Shown here: positions 25,019-33,780 of the stretch, one piece after another | How the letters are laid out: each line of letters begins with the position of its first letter | How positions within the stretch are numbered: the first letter of the stretch is position 1 | From: an uncultured Prevotella sp. | Lineage (GTDB): Bacteria > Bacteroidota > Bacteroidia > Bacteroidales > Bacteroidaceae | Length of the DNA stretch: 64,000 nt | Direction of reading: 5' to 3' | Assembly: GCA_900770395.1 (NCBI GenBank) | Contig: CAAGKM010000030.1 | Span: 1-64,000, forward strand | The notes under the pieces: generated by a model | Seen by the model: the letters and a program-made list of their open reading frames with translations, nothing else | Database searches by the model: none | What the model was told of the DNA's origin: nothing | Program-made: the position numbers and the translations under genes

Positions 25019-26188
25019 CTATCTCATCCGCGGAACAAACCTGACGGCGCAGAACACTGCGGCAATCAGAGCAATGATGCCGCCAACATAACCGATGGCA
25101 AACATGGCATCGTTGTGGCACACAATACCGCCGACAAAGGCACCGCCACCGATGCCAAGGTTGAAAATGCCTGAATAGATGCTCATTGCCACAGCCTGAT
25201 TGTCGGGTGCAAAAAGGATAATCTCATTCTGAAAAGCTATATTAAACATTGTGAGCGACAATGCCCACACCATGCAGAGCGGAGCTACAGCCCACACCGA
25301 CAGCCACGATGATGGAAGCATCAGCAGCAGGCATGCGGGAATGGTGAGACACGCTGTGAGCACAATCACGTGGGGATACTTGCCGAACCAGCGCGACATG
25401 ATACCGCTGGCAAACAGTCCCGCAACGCCAAGAAGACTGAGAGTAATCGTGGTGCTGTCGGGCGACATGCCAACCACCTGCTGCAGAAACGGCTCAATAT
25501 AGCTATAGCCGGTGTAATAGCCCGTGACAATCACTGCGGTTATGAAGTAAATCATCCACAGCTCACGGCTGTGCATCACCTCGCTAAGCATATCCTTGCG
25601 GCTGTCAGGATTATTTTGAGGTATGTGCGGCGTGGTGCGGAAAATGCCGTAAAGAATCAGCCCCGCCAACGCCCCAAGCACCGCAAAGGTGACGCGCCAG
25701 CCTGCAATGAGTCCTAACAGGCGCCCCAACGGAAGTCCTGCCACCATGGCTATTCCTCCGCCCGCCACCATCACACTCAGCGCAGTAGCCCTGTCTTTTC
25801 CTGGCGCCACAACCACCGCCATGCTCGGAGCTATTGACCAGAACACGGCATGAGCGCATGCCACACCGACACGCGACGCAAGCAGCGTCCAGAAACCTGT
25901 GGACAGCACCGAGCCAATATGACTGACAAAGAAAACCGAGACAATAATGAGCATCACTCTCCTGAAGTCCATTCTGGCGCACAGCAGCATCAGCGGCAGC
26001 GACAGCAGTGCCACCACCCACGCATAGATACTTATGAGCCATCCGGCATGAGCCTCGCTCACTCCGAAATCGGCCGCAATATCGGTAAGCAGCCCTATCG
26101 GCATCAGCTCCGACGTATTGAATGTAAAACCCGCCACCGTGAGAACCATCAGCGGCAGCCATTGGCGTAATGTTGTTAATCCTGACAT
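25019..26188 (-). CDS. MFS transporter, sugar/drug efflux (SotB-like)
   Basis: A 389-residue protein with about 12 membrane segments and the DHA1 arrangement. Typical stretches are FNTSELMPIGLLTDIAADFG in TM1 and its loop, LLASRVGVACAHAVFWS, GRLLGLIAGWRVTFAVLG (motif C-like) and NIAFQNEIILFAPDNQAVAM followed by SIYSGIFNLGIGGGAFVGG, which are close to SotB/YdhP-type efflux pumps. It probably exports a small molecule (sugar, arabinose analogue or drug) by proton antiport; the substrate is not deducible. It stands alone with its own promoter, converging on tRNA-Gln. Confidence 0.88.
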   Translation of the reverse strand: MSGLTTLRQWLPLMVLTVAGFTFNTSELMPIGLLTDIAADFGVSEAHAGWLISIYAWVVALLSLPLMLLCARMDFRRVMLIIVSVFFVSHIGSVLSTGFWTLLASRVGVACAHAVFWSIAPSMAVVVAPGKDRATALSVMVAGGGIAMVAGLPLGRLLGLIAGWRVTFAVLGALAGLILYGIFRTTPHIPQNNPDSRKDMLSEVMHSRELWMIYFITAVIVTGYYTGYSYIEPFLQQVVGMSPDSTTITLSLLGVAGLFASGIMSRWFGKYPHVIVLTACLTIPACLLLMLPSSWLSVWAVAPLCMVWALSLTMFNIAFQNEIILFAPDNQAVAMSIYSGIFNLGIGGGAFVGGIVCHNDAMFAIGYVGGIIALIAAVFCAVRFVPRMR

Positions 26189-26222
26189 AATAATCTTTTC
26201 ACTGCTCCGTAATAAGAGGGTG

Positions 26223-26253
26223 CAAAGGTAATAAAAATCAGCGTATCAGCAAA
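26223..26253 (-). promoter_or_regulatory. Promoter of the MFS transporter gene
   Basis: On the minus strand, TTTG (CAAA 26250-26253) and TACCTTTG (CAAAGGTA 26223-26230) are 19 bp apart, about 35 bp before the start codon. The rest of 26254-26444 shows no recognisable feature. Confidence 0.75.
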
Positions 26254-26444
26254 GCGAAATCACATTCTCCGCACGACTTTTAACCTCTTTTATCACATTT
26301 TCAGAGGGGGCGATTTTCTATAAAAACTCACTTATGGTACGGAAGAGAAAGTAGGCAGGGACTGCCATGCATTATGTCAGCATGACAATAATCGCTTAGT
26401 GGAGAAATTTTACCCTCTTTTTAAACAAGAAAAGAGCCGTATCT

Positions 26445-27737
26445 TTAAAGAAAATAGCAGCTTATTGCATAAAGCGGTACGTTGGTCATCCAGTCCTGTT
26501 CACGATAGTCGGACATGGAGAAGCGCAACCCGTGCATACAGGGATGGGATGCAACGAATGTGGAGAGTGATTTTGAACGTAGATTTTCCTCTGCCTTTGC
26601 CTCGACAGGCACAATGTCTGTGCCGTTTTGTATGAGGAAGTCTATTTCCAGCTTTGCGTTGTTGCTGTAATAGAATACGGAGGTGTTGCGGGTGGCAACC
26701 AACTGACTCATCACGTAATTCTCAGTGAATGCGCCTTTGTATTCATCCATCCCGTTGTTTGCCACAATCATAATCTCTGGTGGAGTCTCGCTCATTGCTC
26801 CCAGTAGTCCACAATCCAGGACGAAGAGTTTGAAACTTGATATATCTACATAAAACTTCAGCGGCATTTTCGGTTCCGTGACACGCTCCGACTTATATAC
26901 CAGTCCTGCATCCATAAGCCACTGTATGGCAACCTCAAAATCCTTTGCCCTGCCACCGGGCTTAGCCACACCATACAAAAACTTCTTATTTTCTTTCACC
27001 AATTGCGAAGGCATGGAATGCCACACCATGCTGATGCGGTTTGACTCCGATGTAGGAACATGCTTTGATATGTCCTTTTGATAAGTGTATAGAATGTTGT
27101 TTTGCACCTCTCTTACTTTTATTGCATCGTTGGTGTTGATAAATTCGAGCACCGCTTCCGGCATTCCGCCTACAAAATAGTATTCGCGGAGAGCTTTTAT
27201 ATACTCTGTCCGTAATAATTTTATGGTAGCCCAGTCCTTGCTTTTCAGAATTTCCACCATCTGCTCTTTGCCTTTTGCCAATAGAAACTCATCGTAGGTC
27301 ATTGGATAGATGTGGAGTATGTCAACTTTCCCCACGGGGAACGACTCTCCATGGTGCATGGCTATGCCAAGCAGCGAGCCTGCCACAGCCACATGGTATT
27401 GCGGTGCATTCTCACAAAAATATTTCAATGCCGGCAGTCCGCGGCGCAATTCCTGTATCTCATCCAAGATTATCAAAGTTTTGCCTGCTTCAATATTCCG
27501 TTGGGTTATGGCGCCAATAGCCAAAATTATGCGGCGCATGTCATAGTCCTGCGAAAAAAGGTCTTTCACACGCTCATTGTCATCGCAGTTGATGTAAGCG
27601 ACATTTTGAAACTCCTGCTCGCCAAATTTTTTCAGTATATATGTTTTACCTACTTGGCGTGCTCCGGCAAGAATGAGTGGCTTGCGATTGGTTTTATTTT
27701 TCCACTCTATGAGGGCATTTGTTATATTTCTGTACAT
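26445..27737 (-). CDS. AAA_14/DUF4143-family ATP-binding protein
   Basis: A 430-residue protein starting at the ATG at 27737 (MYRNITNALIEWKNK); an upstream TTG start in the same frame (27752) is unlikely because MYR... is the usual beginning. Walker A is GARQVGKT (residues 25-32), Walker B is TLIILDEIQ, and the arginine-sensor region VAGSLLG is present. The C-terminal DUF4143 part holds YFVGGMPEAV, LFVLDCGLLGAM, NYVMSQL and a PD-(D/E)XK-like EIDFLIQNGTDIVPVEAKAE, and ends NVPLYAISCYFL. Function is not established; such ATPases are abundant and mobile in Bacteroidetes. The leader carries 33-bp repeats. Confidence 0.9.
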   Translation of the reverse strand: MYRNITNALIEWKNKTNRKPLILAGARQVGKTYILKKFGEQEFQNVAYINCDDNERVKDLFSQDYDMRRIILAIGAITQRNIEAGKTLIILDEIQELRRGLPALKYFCENAPQYHVAVAGSLLGIAMHHGESFPVGKVDILHIYPMTYDEFLLAKGKEQMVEILKSKDWATIKLLRTEYIKALREYYFVGGMPEAVLEFINTNDAIKVREVQNNILYTYQKDISKHVPTSESNRISMVWHSMPSQLVKENKKFLYGVAKPGGRAKDFEVAIQWLMDAGLVYKSERVTEPKMPLKFYVDISSFKLFVLDCGLLGAMSETPPEIMIVANNGMDEYKGAFTENYVMSQLVATRNTSVFYYSNNAKLEIDFLIQNGTDIVPVEAKAEENLRSKSLSTFVASHPCMHGLRFSMSDYREQDWMTNVPLYAISCYFL

Positions 27738-27768
27738 TTTCTTAAATATCAATTAGTTATGATAAACA

Positions 27769-27840
27769 TTACATTTTTCCGACCGAACTTTTAGCGAAAA
27801 ACAACATTTTTCCGACCGAACTTTTAGCGAAAAACAACAT
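27769..27840 (-). CDS. Putative 23-residue leader peptide made of a repeated 11-mer
   Basis: Within the 33-bp repeats, an ORF runs from ATG (27840) to TAA (27771-27769): MLFFAKSSVGK occurs twice, then Met and stop. An in-frame TAA lies immediately upstream (27858-27856). The ORF sits between a -7 promoter box and the ATPase start codon, 31 bp before it. Whether it is translated is unknown; the exact 33-bp period is what keeps the frame. Confidence 0.35.
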   Translation of the reverse strand: MLFFAKSSVGKMLFFAKSSVGKM

Positions 27841-27857
27841 TTTTCCGACCGAACTTT
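27771..27857 (-). repeat. 33-bp tandem repeat (about 2.6 copies) in the leader of the AAA ATPase gene
   Basis: Copies begin at 27771, 27804 and 27837; the first two are complete and essentially identical (ACATTTTTCCGACCGAACTT then TTAGCGAAAAACA) and the third is truncated at 27857. The array lies between the probable promoter (27873-27880) and the start codon (27737), that is in the 5' untranslated region. Confidence 0.9.
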
Positions 27858-27872
27858 ATCGTTTCTTGGTTA

Positions 27873-27880
27873 CAAAGGTA
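27873..27880 (-). promoter_or_regulatory. -7 promoter element of the AAA ATPase gene
   Basis: CAAAGGTA on the plus strand is TACCTTTG on the minus strand, an exact -7 match. No TTTG is at the proper distance. It implies a leader of about 130 nt containing the 33-bp repeats. Confidence 0.5.
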
Positions 27881-27963
27881 CGAAATATTTTTGGAAAAAG
27901 TACATTTTTACTTCAAAATCAAGTCAGTTTGCACAAAAAAACACCGACCTGCAGCGAATAAAG

Positions 27964-28149
27964 TGTGTCAAAAACAACCATCTACTTTCTATTAGGCACG
28001 GATTTCACGGAATACACAGATTAATGAAAGAAAAAACTGTGACCGCAAAGCTGATGCTCTCTTATTAAAAGAGAGCAATGCGTGAATACATCCGTGTAAT
28101 CCGTGCCTAATTTATGTCATTATGATTACTTGGCTTCATTTTTGACACA
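27964..28149 (-). repeat. MITE-like palindromic element with TGTGTCAAAAA terminal inverted repeats
   Basis: Eleven-bp perfect terminal inverted repeats: TGTGTCAAAAA (27964-27974) and TTTTTGACACA (28139-28149). Inside are sub-terminal arms TAGGCACGGATTTCACGG (from about 27992) and CCGTGTAATCCGTGCCTA (about 28092-28109) and a central hairpin GCTCTCTTATTAAAAGAGAG. No coding capacity. A shorter copy in the opposite orientation lies at 40.83 kb. With the 33-bp repeat, this is the content of the 448-base gap between the ATPase and the surface operon. Confidence 0.75.
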
Positions 28150-28185
28150 TCATCTTGTGGAGATTTTCTTTCTGAACTTTTGCAG

Positions 28186-29385
28186 TTACTCTTTGGGAAG
28201 CCTCGTCTTATAGCTTTTATTTCCCTGTTTCACGATATAAATTCCATTTGGAATATCCTGCAAATCCTGTGGAGTGGCTTTTGTCTTGATTTTATTTCCC
28301 GAAATGCTGAACACATCCACACTCTGCCCTGAGTTCAACACATTCTCAATACCCGTAGAGTTTACCGTTATGGTACAAGACACCATCTTGTTACTGCCAT
28401 CAACAGTACGTACCGTTATCGTCACAGTGCCTCTCGCCTTTACGGTCACCATTCCATTTTCATCAACTGCCGCAATACTCTCATCACTACTGCCCCATTC
28501 CACATCAGGAATAGTGGCATTATATGGCTCAATGCCCGCCCGAAGCTGGAACTGGTCTCCGACGTCGACTTTTTCAGGAACAGACTCTTGCTCTATGGCA
28601 ATAGAATTAATCTTATTATATCGCCATTCAATAAATACAGACGCTTGCTCCAAAGTCTCAGCATTGCCAGTAACAGCGGCAACAGATTGACATTCATTAA
28701 AAGACAGGTCTCCCCATCCTTCACCAGTGTGATATAAACGGGCAATAATTCCATGATGCTGTTTAAAAGCCTTCAACTTTGGAGAAAAAATAATGAAACG
28801 TATTGTCTGTTTATTATTGTCTCCTTTTACCACTGGCACTCCATACATCTTATGCCCGTCAAACAAGTCCGTCGTGCCCGATATTTCTATCGGGGAATTC
28901 TCATCCACAGACACACCATACGGCAATTCAATGTTGAGCAACATGCCACACAAGTCCTCCGAGGTGTCTTCCAGACCAAACTCCACATACGGGCGGTCAT
29001 TAGGATAATCGTATCTCAAATTACCCATGAACGACACTTGTGCTACACTTCCCGTTTTCAATTCTGGCGCCCTCACAATTCCGCCCCAGTCCTCGCCACT
29101 GTCATCCCAATCGCCTATGCCAATGTTCAATCCATCGTCTTTAATCAGGGTTTCATTAAGAATCAAGTTTGCAAGCGTGTGCAAATCATTATCGTCCACT
29201 TTCCCCGACGCATTGATGTCGTAGCCCTTGTCAGCGTTGCCGCTGTCTATTGCCTTGGCAAGCACCGCCATGTCAGCCATGTCCACCTTGCCGTCATTGT
29301 TGAAATCACCCTTATAGTGTATGGCGGCAACACTTGCCTCCACACTCGCAATAAGGGCGACCATTGTCATTATAAAATATTTCAT
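28186..29385 (-). CDS. Secreted protein with dockerin-like, cohesin-like and BIG2 domains and a T9SS-like C-terminus
   Basis: A 399-residue protein with a signal peptide (MKYFIMTMVALIASVEASVAA). Residues about 24-80 contain two dockerin-type calcium loops (GDFNNDGKVDMADM and YDINASGKVDDNDL). Residues about 105-250 look like a cohesin-like beta sandwich (GMLLNIELPYGVSVDENSPI). Residues about 258-342 are a BIG2 Ig-like domain (VEWGSSDESIAAVDENGMVT). The last 55 residues (VDVFSISGNKIKTKAT...NGIYIVKQGNKSYKTRL) resemble a type A T9SS sorting domain. It is the last gene of the surface operon, 12 bp after the fimbrillin. Not a lipoprotein, unlike the other four. Role unknown; surface attachment or assembly is plausible. 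Confidence 0.75.
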   Translation of the reverse strand: MKYFIMTMVALIASVEASVAAIHYKGDFNNDGKVDMADMAVLAKAIDSGNADKGYDINASGKVDDNDLHTLANLILNETLIKDDGLNIGIGDWDDSGEDWGGIVRAPELKTGSVAQVSFMGNLRYDYPNDRPYVEFGLEDTSEDLCGMLLNIELPYGVSVDENSPIEISGTTDLFDGHKMYGVPVVKGDNNKQTIRFIIFSPKLKAFKQHHGIIARLYHTGEGWGDLSFNECQSVAAVTGNAETLEQASVFIEWRYNKINSIAIEQESVPEKVDVGDQFQLRAGIEPYNATIPDVEWGSSDESIAAVDENGMVTVKARGTVTITVRTVDGSNKMVSCTITVNSTGIENVLNSGQSVDVFSISGNKIKTKATPQDLQDIPNGIYIVKQGNKSYKTRLPKE

Positions 29386-29397
29386 ACGCCAGTTCTT

Positions 29398-30258
29398 TTA
29401 ATTCCACCCGCCAATGGAGCCGCCAATCTCAATCTTTGTCTGGGTTGGGTTCTTGCTAAGCGTCACTATGATTGCATGGCTATAGCCTTGTCTGAATGAT
29501 ATCTTACCCTCCATCAGATAGCTCACTCCCGATGTCACAACTTCCACGATTGGACGGCGTGACTCTATGTTCTGCGGCACTACAATAGCCTGAAACTCTG
29601 TGTTGCTCACCTTGTTGGCGTGTATCGACACCGTGCCGGCATACGGATCTTTCTCCACGCCACCAGTAGAGAGGTCTATCATTGCCGTCCCCACAGTGCT
29701 GTGTATGTACACCTCGCAGTCGCCTGGTATCTGCCCCTCATAGTCATCACCCTTCTCCAGCCTCACCACAGCCTTGCTCATACGGTGCGAGAACTTCAGG
29801 CTCACAGGACTTGCCGATGCCTCAACGCCAGTCTTGTTTGCCCACAGGAAGTCTGATGCCGTATATTTCTCATGTGTCGACTGGTCGGTAGCCACATCAA
29901 AGGTGTATTCCTGAATGTCGTTCACTTCTGCTGAATATGGGTAGTAGGCATACACGTTGTGCATTCCATTGTTCCAATACACCTTGCGCGCCGCAGTCCA
30001 TGCCGAGCCATTATAGCCAAATTGCTCGTTGTTCAGCTCGTTTCCTCCCAACTGCAGCGGAGTGTCCTGTTCTGTCATATACACACCAATCTTGTCAAGG
30101 TTCTCAAACTTCGTGTCAGTGGCACGGGTATCATTATCATAACTGCAGACGAAAGCAATTTCATTGTCGCCTGTTGTCACTTCGGGAGTTTCGTCCGAGC
30201 TGCATGCTCCCATCATCGCAGCGGCTCCCATCAGGAGCAGATTCTGATATAATTTCAT
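29398..30258 (-). CDS. Fimbrillin-family (Mfa-like) lipoprotein
   Basis: A 286-residue lipoprotein (lipobox MMGACSSDE). Features of the Mfa-like/fimbrillin A family: the TRA motif about 27 residues after the lipid Cys (DTRATDTKFENLDKIGVYM), WTAARKVYWNNGMHNVYAYY, SDFLWANKTG, LKFSHRMSKAVVRLEKGD and FQAIVVPQNI. The same blocks open the three large neighbours, so this gene is the stand-alone version of their N-terminal module. It may be a pilus subunit or anchor. It is followed after 12 bp by the dockerin-like gene and preceded by a 6-bp gap. Confidence 0.88.
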   Translation of the reverse strand: MKLYQNLLLMGAAAMMGACSSDETPEVTTGDNEIAFVCSYDNDTRATDTKFENLDKIGVYMTEQDTPLQLGGNELNNEQFGYNGSAWTAARKVYWNNGMHNVYAYYPYSAEVNDIQEYTFDVATDQSTHEKYTASDFLWANKTGVEASASPVSLKFSHRMSKAVVRLEKGDDYEGQIPGDCEVYIHSTVGTAMIDLSTGGVEKDPYAGTVSIHANKVSNTEFQAIVVPQNIESRRPIVEVVTSGVSYLMEGKISFRQGYSHAIIVTLSKNPTQTKIEIGGSIGGWN

Positions 30259-30264
30259 AATGCT

Positions 30265-33200
30265 TTAGTATTTTTTCGATTTAACAATTCTTACTTCCTG
30301 ATGTCTTCCCGAGGCAACATATCCCCGGGTCTTTCCCATCATTGCGGCTCTTGTGTTCTCTGTCGCTCCCCATTTGTCGGAGTCGGTGGCATAGAATTTC
30401 TCCATCGTGAAACCCTCGCCCGAGTATTCCAGGATTCTCTTCATTATGTCCTGACGGCTTATCGCACTGAAATACGGTATGCCATAGTTCATACACGAGT
30501 TTATCTCGGCACGATATACCCCACGGGTCTTTCCGTATGCCCCTTCAAACACATCCACGGCATCACTGTAGCGAGGGTCGAAAATCAGATGGCTCCAATG
30601 CACATCCTTTGTACTGCCCACAAGAGATATGTTCTGATACCAGCCGCGCCATTGATTTTCAAGAATTTTAGATATCTCATCGTTACTGACATAACGGTTT
30701 GTTGTGATTCTCTCTTCCGCCAACTTTCCGAAAGCATGCCCACAAGCCTCGTGCTGCACGATGCCACGGGTATCCATAGGATAAGTGCCATCACTTGGCG
30801 AGCATATTGACACGGCACTGCCATTTTCGGTCATTATAGTGACACCCCCATACTCATCGCTGTTCAAGCTCATGATTATCAGCGATTGTGGCATCTTCCC
30901 ATTTGTCAGTGGCGAATGTGCCACGGCATAATCAAACACATCGTCCACATTGTCCAAATTCAAACCGGCACCTTCGCCCCAGAAAGCATTTTGATAGAAG
31001 GTGCCGAACTTTGTATTCCGCCATGTCGAAGTGGTATTCACTCCTGTTTCCTGTGACAGACTGACACAGGCATACACATTGAACCGATCGCGGTAAGTGG
31101 TGTATGGCTCTATTCCAAAGAAAGCCTCCATCTGCCTGTTCACCTGCTCCAGATATTTTCCGTTGGCAATAGCCTCGGCATCCCAGCCGTCGCCAACAAA
31201 CAGCACGTCAATGCCGTTGCCCACAGTTGCCTCCTGCAAAGTTACGCACTCGTCCTCAGCATATTTGTAATCATACTGGCTGACAGCACACTCCGTGGTC
31301 ACGTCCGTACCATTCAGCCCAAACACTATCTTTCCACTGCGGTTTCCACCACCCTTAGCGAGAGCATTAATAGTCACCACTATCTCTGTCCTCTTACTTC
31401 CTGATGTCTTCGACAACGTACACCAATCGGGCTTTTCCTTCATTTCCCATTCGCCTTCGCTGTCAAGAACTATTGTTTCCGAATGTTCAGAGTTCAGCGC
31501 ACAGGCAACGGCAGGACGGCAAACGAAGTTGGCGTATTCAGAGATACGTCCAAAATCTTTCCAACCTTTAGCCCCTTTATACAGACTCAACGAAGCCTTG
31601 GGAACCTGCAGCCGTACATTTGCTAAAGAGATATTGGAGAAAGCCCCCAACATTTTCCCGTAATCAGGACTATTCCACTCCTTTTCCTGTGCTTCTCCAA
31701 TAACAGGCGGTTCCTCACTCTTACATTCTATTACCGTGAGACTATGACATTCATTAAAAGCTGCACCGTCAATAAGCTTCACATCATCATGTAAAACGAC
31801 CTTGTCAATAAGCGTACACCCGGAAAATACAGCTTCTCCAATGACGGTCACCTTGGACGGAATGCATATTTCTCCCGACAGATATGAGCAATTCTTAAAA
31901 CATCCCTTTCCTATTGTAAAAAGTCCCTCAGGAAATATCACACTGCTGAACTTATTTTCAGAAAAAGCCTTGTCACCAATATGCTTCAACTTGGATGGAA
32001 GCTGTAATTCTCCCCTAAATCCACATCCGTCAAACGCACTTTCGCCTATCTCCATCACTTCATTTGGAATAGACAATACCCCATCAAAATCACAATTTTG
32101 AAACGCATAGGAACTTATTTCCGCTATGCTGGTTGGTATTGTAAGATCTCCCGTTAACGGCACTCCGTAAAAAGCGCCCTTACCTATATATTCAATTTCA
32201 TTGGGTATAACCAGGTTTCCTGTAAAACGAGTATTCTCAAAAGCTCCACTCCCTATATTTTTCAGTTTATCCGGCAACACCAATTGTCCCGACAATTTTG
32301 TTTGTGCAAAAGCGCAAGTTTCAATAAAAGTTAGAGTAGACGGCAATGACAATTCACCTGTTAAATATTCACAATAAGAGAATGCTCCTATGTGTCTGTT
32401 AATCACATTAGGCATCACATACCAAGAATCGTTAAATTCATCTCCTATTTTTTCCACTCCCTCTGGTATAATCAGGCTACCCATCAGGCTTGTGCGCTGA
32501 AAAGCGCTACTGCCAATAATCTTTAAATTTTTAGGGAAAACAATATGCGCCAATGTTTTCTTTTCATACATAGCATTTACAGGAATCACATTTTTTTCCT
32601 CTTTTACCTCTTCTCCTGGAAAATAATCAGGATTTCCCCACACCGTCACATCCTGCAAATTCAGAGCCTTAAGAGCAAAGCAATCATCACGGAGAAAATC
32701 AAAATCCGCACCATTAATCTCTCCAGTCAACTTCAATTCCGTTAGGGTTGAAAGGTCTAAATTCTTCTGCTTAATCACATCCTTCAGTGTGCCTTTTTTC
32801 GGAACATCCACAATCAGGTAGTTTCTCACGATACCATCGCGGAAGTCGGCATCGTCCATCCAGGCAGTAATTCCCTCATCGCTAAGCGTAAACTCATAGT
32901 CACCAGAATCACCACGCTTGTCAACGGTGATGGTGAAGGTGTGCATCTTGCCTGCGGTGTATGTCACTGCCTCACTCTTTTTTAGATGATAGTCCTTGCC
33001 ATCCACACTGATGTCTATCACGCTGCTACCGGCAGCTACCGTCTGCGGAACCACCACAGCCCGCCAGTCTTCATTATATATATAAGGTGTAATGGAAATT
33101 GGACTGCCCGAAGCCATGCCAATCTTTCCATTCTCAAGGTCTACCGTGGCATCGGGCAGCACATTCGCCACAAGCACCGTCTTTTTCACCCCGTTCCATT

Positions 33201-33780
33201 CACCTTGTGCAAAGCCGCTGCCCTCACGCAGAGTGACACGCACACCAGCCATAAGATGGTTCAGTGTGAGGTCCACACGACCGGCTGTCGGCATTGCCTT
33301 TGTAGCTTTTGCCCACAACAGGTCGCTGTGCTCATATCCTCCCGTCGTTGTCTCAGTGCCAGCCACGTCCTGACGGCGCGACACACTGAACCGCATTGCT
33401 TTAGGATTGTCCACAGTCTCAATATATGGATAATATGCCACAATGTCGGCAGGAGTCTTTGCGTCACGCCAATATACGGCTGTCGACGCGCTCCACGAGT
33501 TGTCTGTGCCATTGAACGTATATCTTACATTCGACGCCCGCAGACCTGCGTCTGCCAATGTTCCGGGAATGTCGCCATCGTAGTCGGCAACATACACCCC
33601 CATCTTGTCGCCATGTTCAAAACCATTGTCCGAGGCACGTGTCACAGACGGATAGGCTGCCCCCAACTCTATTGGCAACGCACCGTTGCCCTCATTGCCT
33701 CCGTTGAGCGAATCTTCCGAGCAGGCACACAGCACAAGCCCGGCAAACAATAATCCTATGTTTTTAAGTGAGATGTTCAT
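30265..33780 (-). CDS. Fimbrillin-LRR-BACON-M64 peptidase lipoprotein (catalytic motif intact), copy 3
   Basis: An 1171-residue lipoprotein (LFAGLVLCACSEDS). Domains: fimbrillin-like about 20-300 (VTRASDNGFEHGDKMGVYVA), BspA-type LRR_5 repeats about 340-720 (units such as GVEKIGDE and KLKNIGSGAFENTRF), BACON-like beta domain about 755-835 (WEMKEKPDWCTLSKTSGSKR), M64 (IgA-peptidase family) about 845-1150 starting GNGIDVLFVGDGWDAEAIANG. The metal motif is HEACGHAFGKLAEE with His1010, Glu1011 and His1015. Its start overlaps the stop of the previous gene by 4 bp (ATGA). Surface-anchored protease-adhesin is the inferred role; the substrate is unknown. Confidence 0.85.
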   Translation of the reverse strand: MNISLKNIGLLFAGLVLCACSEDSLNGGNEGNGALPIELGAAYPSVTRASDNGFEHGDKMGVYVADYDGDIPGTLADAGLRASNVRYTFNGTDNSWSASTAVYWRDAKTPADIVAYYPYIETVDNPKAMRFSVSRRQDVAGTETTTGGYEHSDLLWAKATKAMPTAGRVDLTLNHLMAGVRVTLREGSGFAQGEWNGVKKTVLVANVLPDATVDLENGKIGMASGSPISITPYIYNEDWRAVVVPQTVAAGSSVIDISVDGKDYHLKKSEAVTYTAGKMHTFTITVDKRGDSGDYEFTLSDEGITAWMDDADFRDGIVRNYLIVDVPKKGTLKDVIKQKNLDLSTLTELKLTGEINGADFDFLRDDCFALKALNLQDVTVWGNPDYFPGEEVKEEKNVIPVNAMYEKKTLAHIVFPKNLKIIGSSAFQRTSLMGSLIIPEGVEKIGDEFNDSWYVMPNVINRHIGAFSYCEYLTGELSLPSTLTFIETCAFAQTKLSGQLVLPDKLKNIGSGAFENTRFTGNLVIPNEIEYIGKGAFYGVPLTGDLTIPTSIAEISSYAFQNCDFDGVLSIPNEVMEIGESAFDGCGFRGELQLPSKLKHIGDKAFSENKFSSVIFPEGLFTIGKGCFKNCSYLSGEICIPSKVTVIGEAVFSGCTLIDKVVLHDDVKLIDGAAFNECHSLTVIECKSEEPPVIGEAQEKEWNSPDYGKMLGAFSNISLANVRLQVPKASLSLYKGAKGWKDFGRISEYANFVCRPAVACALNSEHSETIVLDSEGEWEMKEKPDWCTLSKTSGSKRTEIVVTINALAKGGGNRSGKIVFGLNGTDVTTECAVSQYDYKYAEDECVTLQEATVGNGIDVLFVGDGWDAEAIANGKYLEQVNRQMEAFFGIEPYTTYRDRFNVYACVSLSQETGVNTTSTWRNTKFGTFYQNAFWGEGAGLNLDNVDDVFDYAVAHSPLTNGKMPQSLIIMSLNSDEYGGVTIMTENGSAVSICSPSDGTYPMDTRGIVQHEACGHAFGKLAEERITTNRYVSNDEISKILENQWRGWYQNISLVGSTKDVHWSHLIFDPRYSDAVDVFEGAYGKTRGVYRAEINSCMNYGIPYFSAISRQDIMKRILEYSGEGFTMEKFYATDSDKWGATENTRAAMMGKTRGYVASGRHQEVRIVKSKKY

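Noticed and set aside
27771..27857. CRISPR array
   Set aside because: The 33-bp units are contiguous with no spacers, and no cas genes are in the window. The same applies to the 21- and 22-bp arrays.
27964..28149. Insertion sequence
   Set aside because: It has terminal inverted repeats but no transposase frame; only a MITE- or REP-like repeat can be claimed, and I could not identify target-site duplications with confidence.
28753..29499. A 248-codon plus-strand frame across the dockerin-like and fimbrillin genes
   Set aside because: It spans the junction of two well-supported genes on the other strand and has no recognisable motif.
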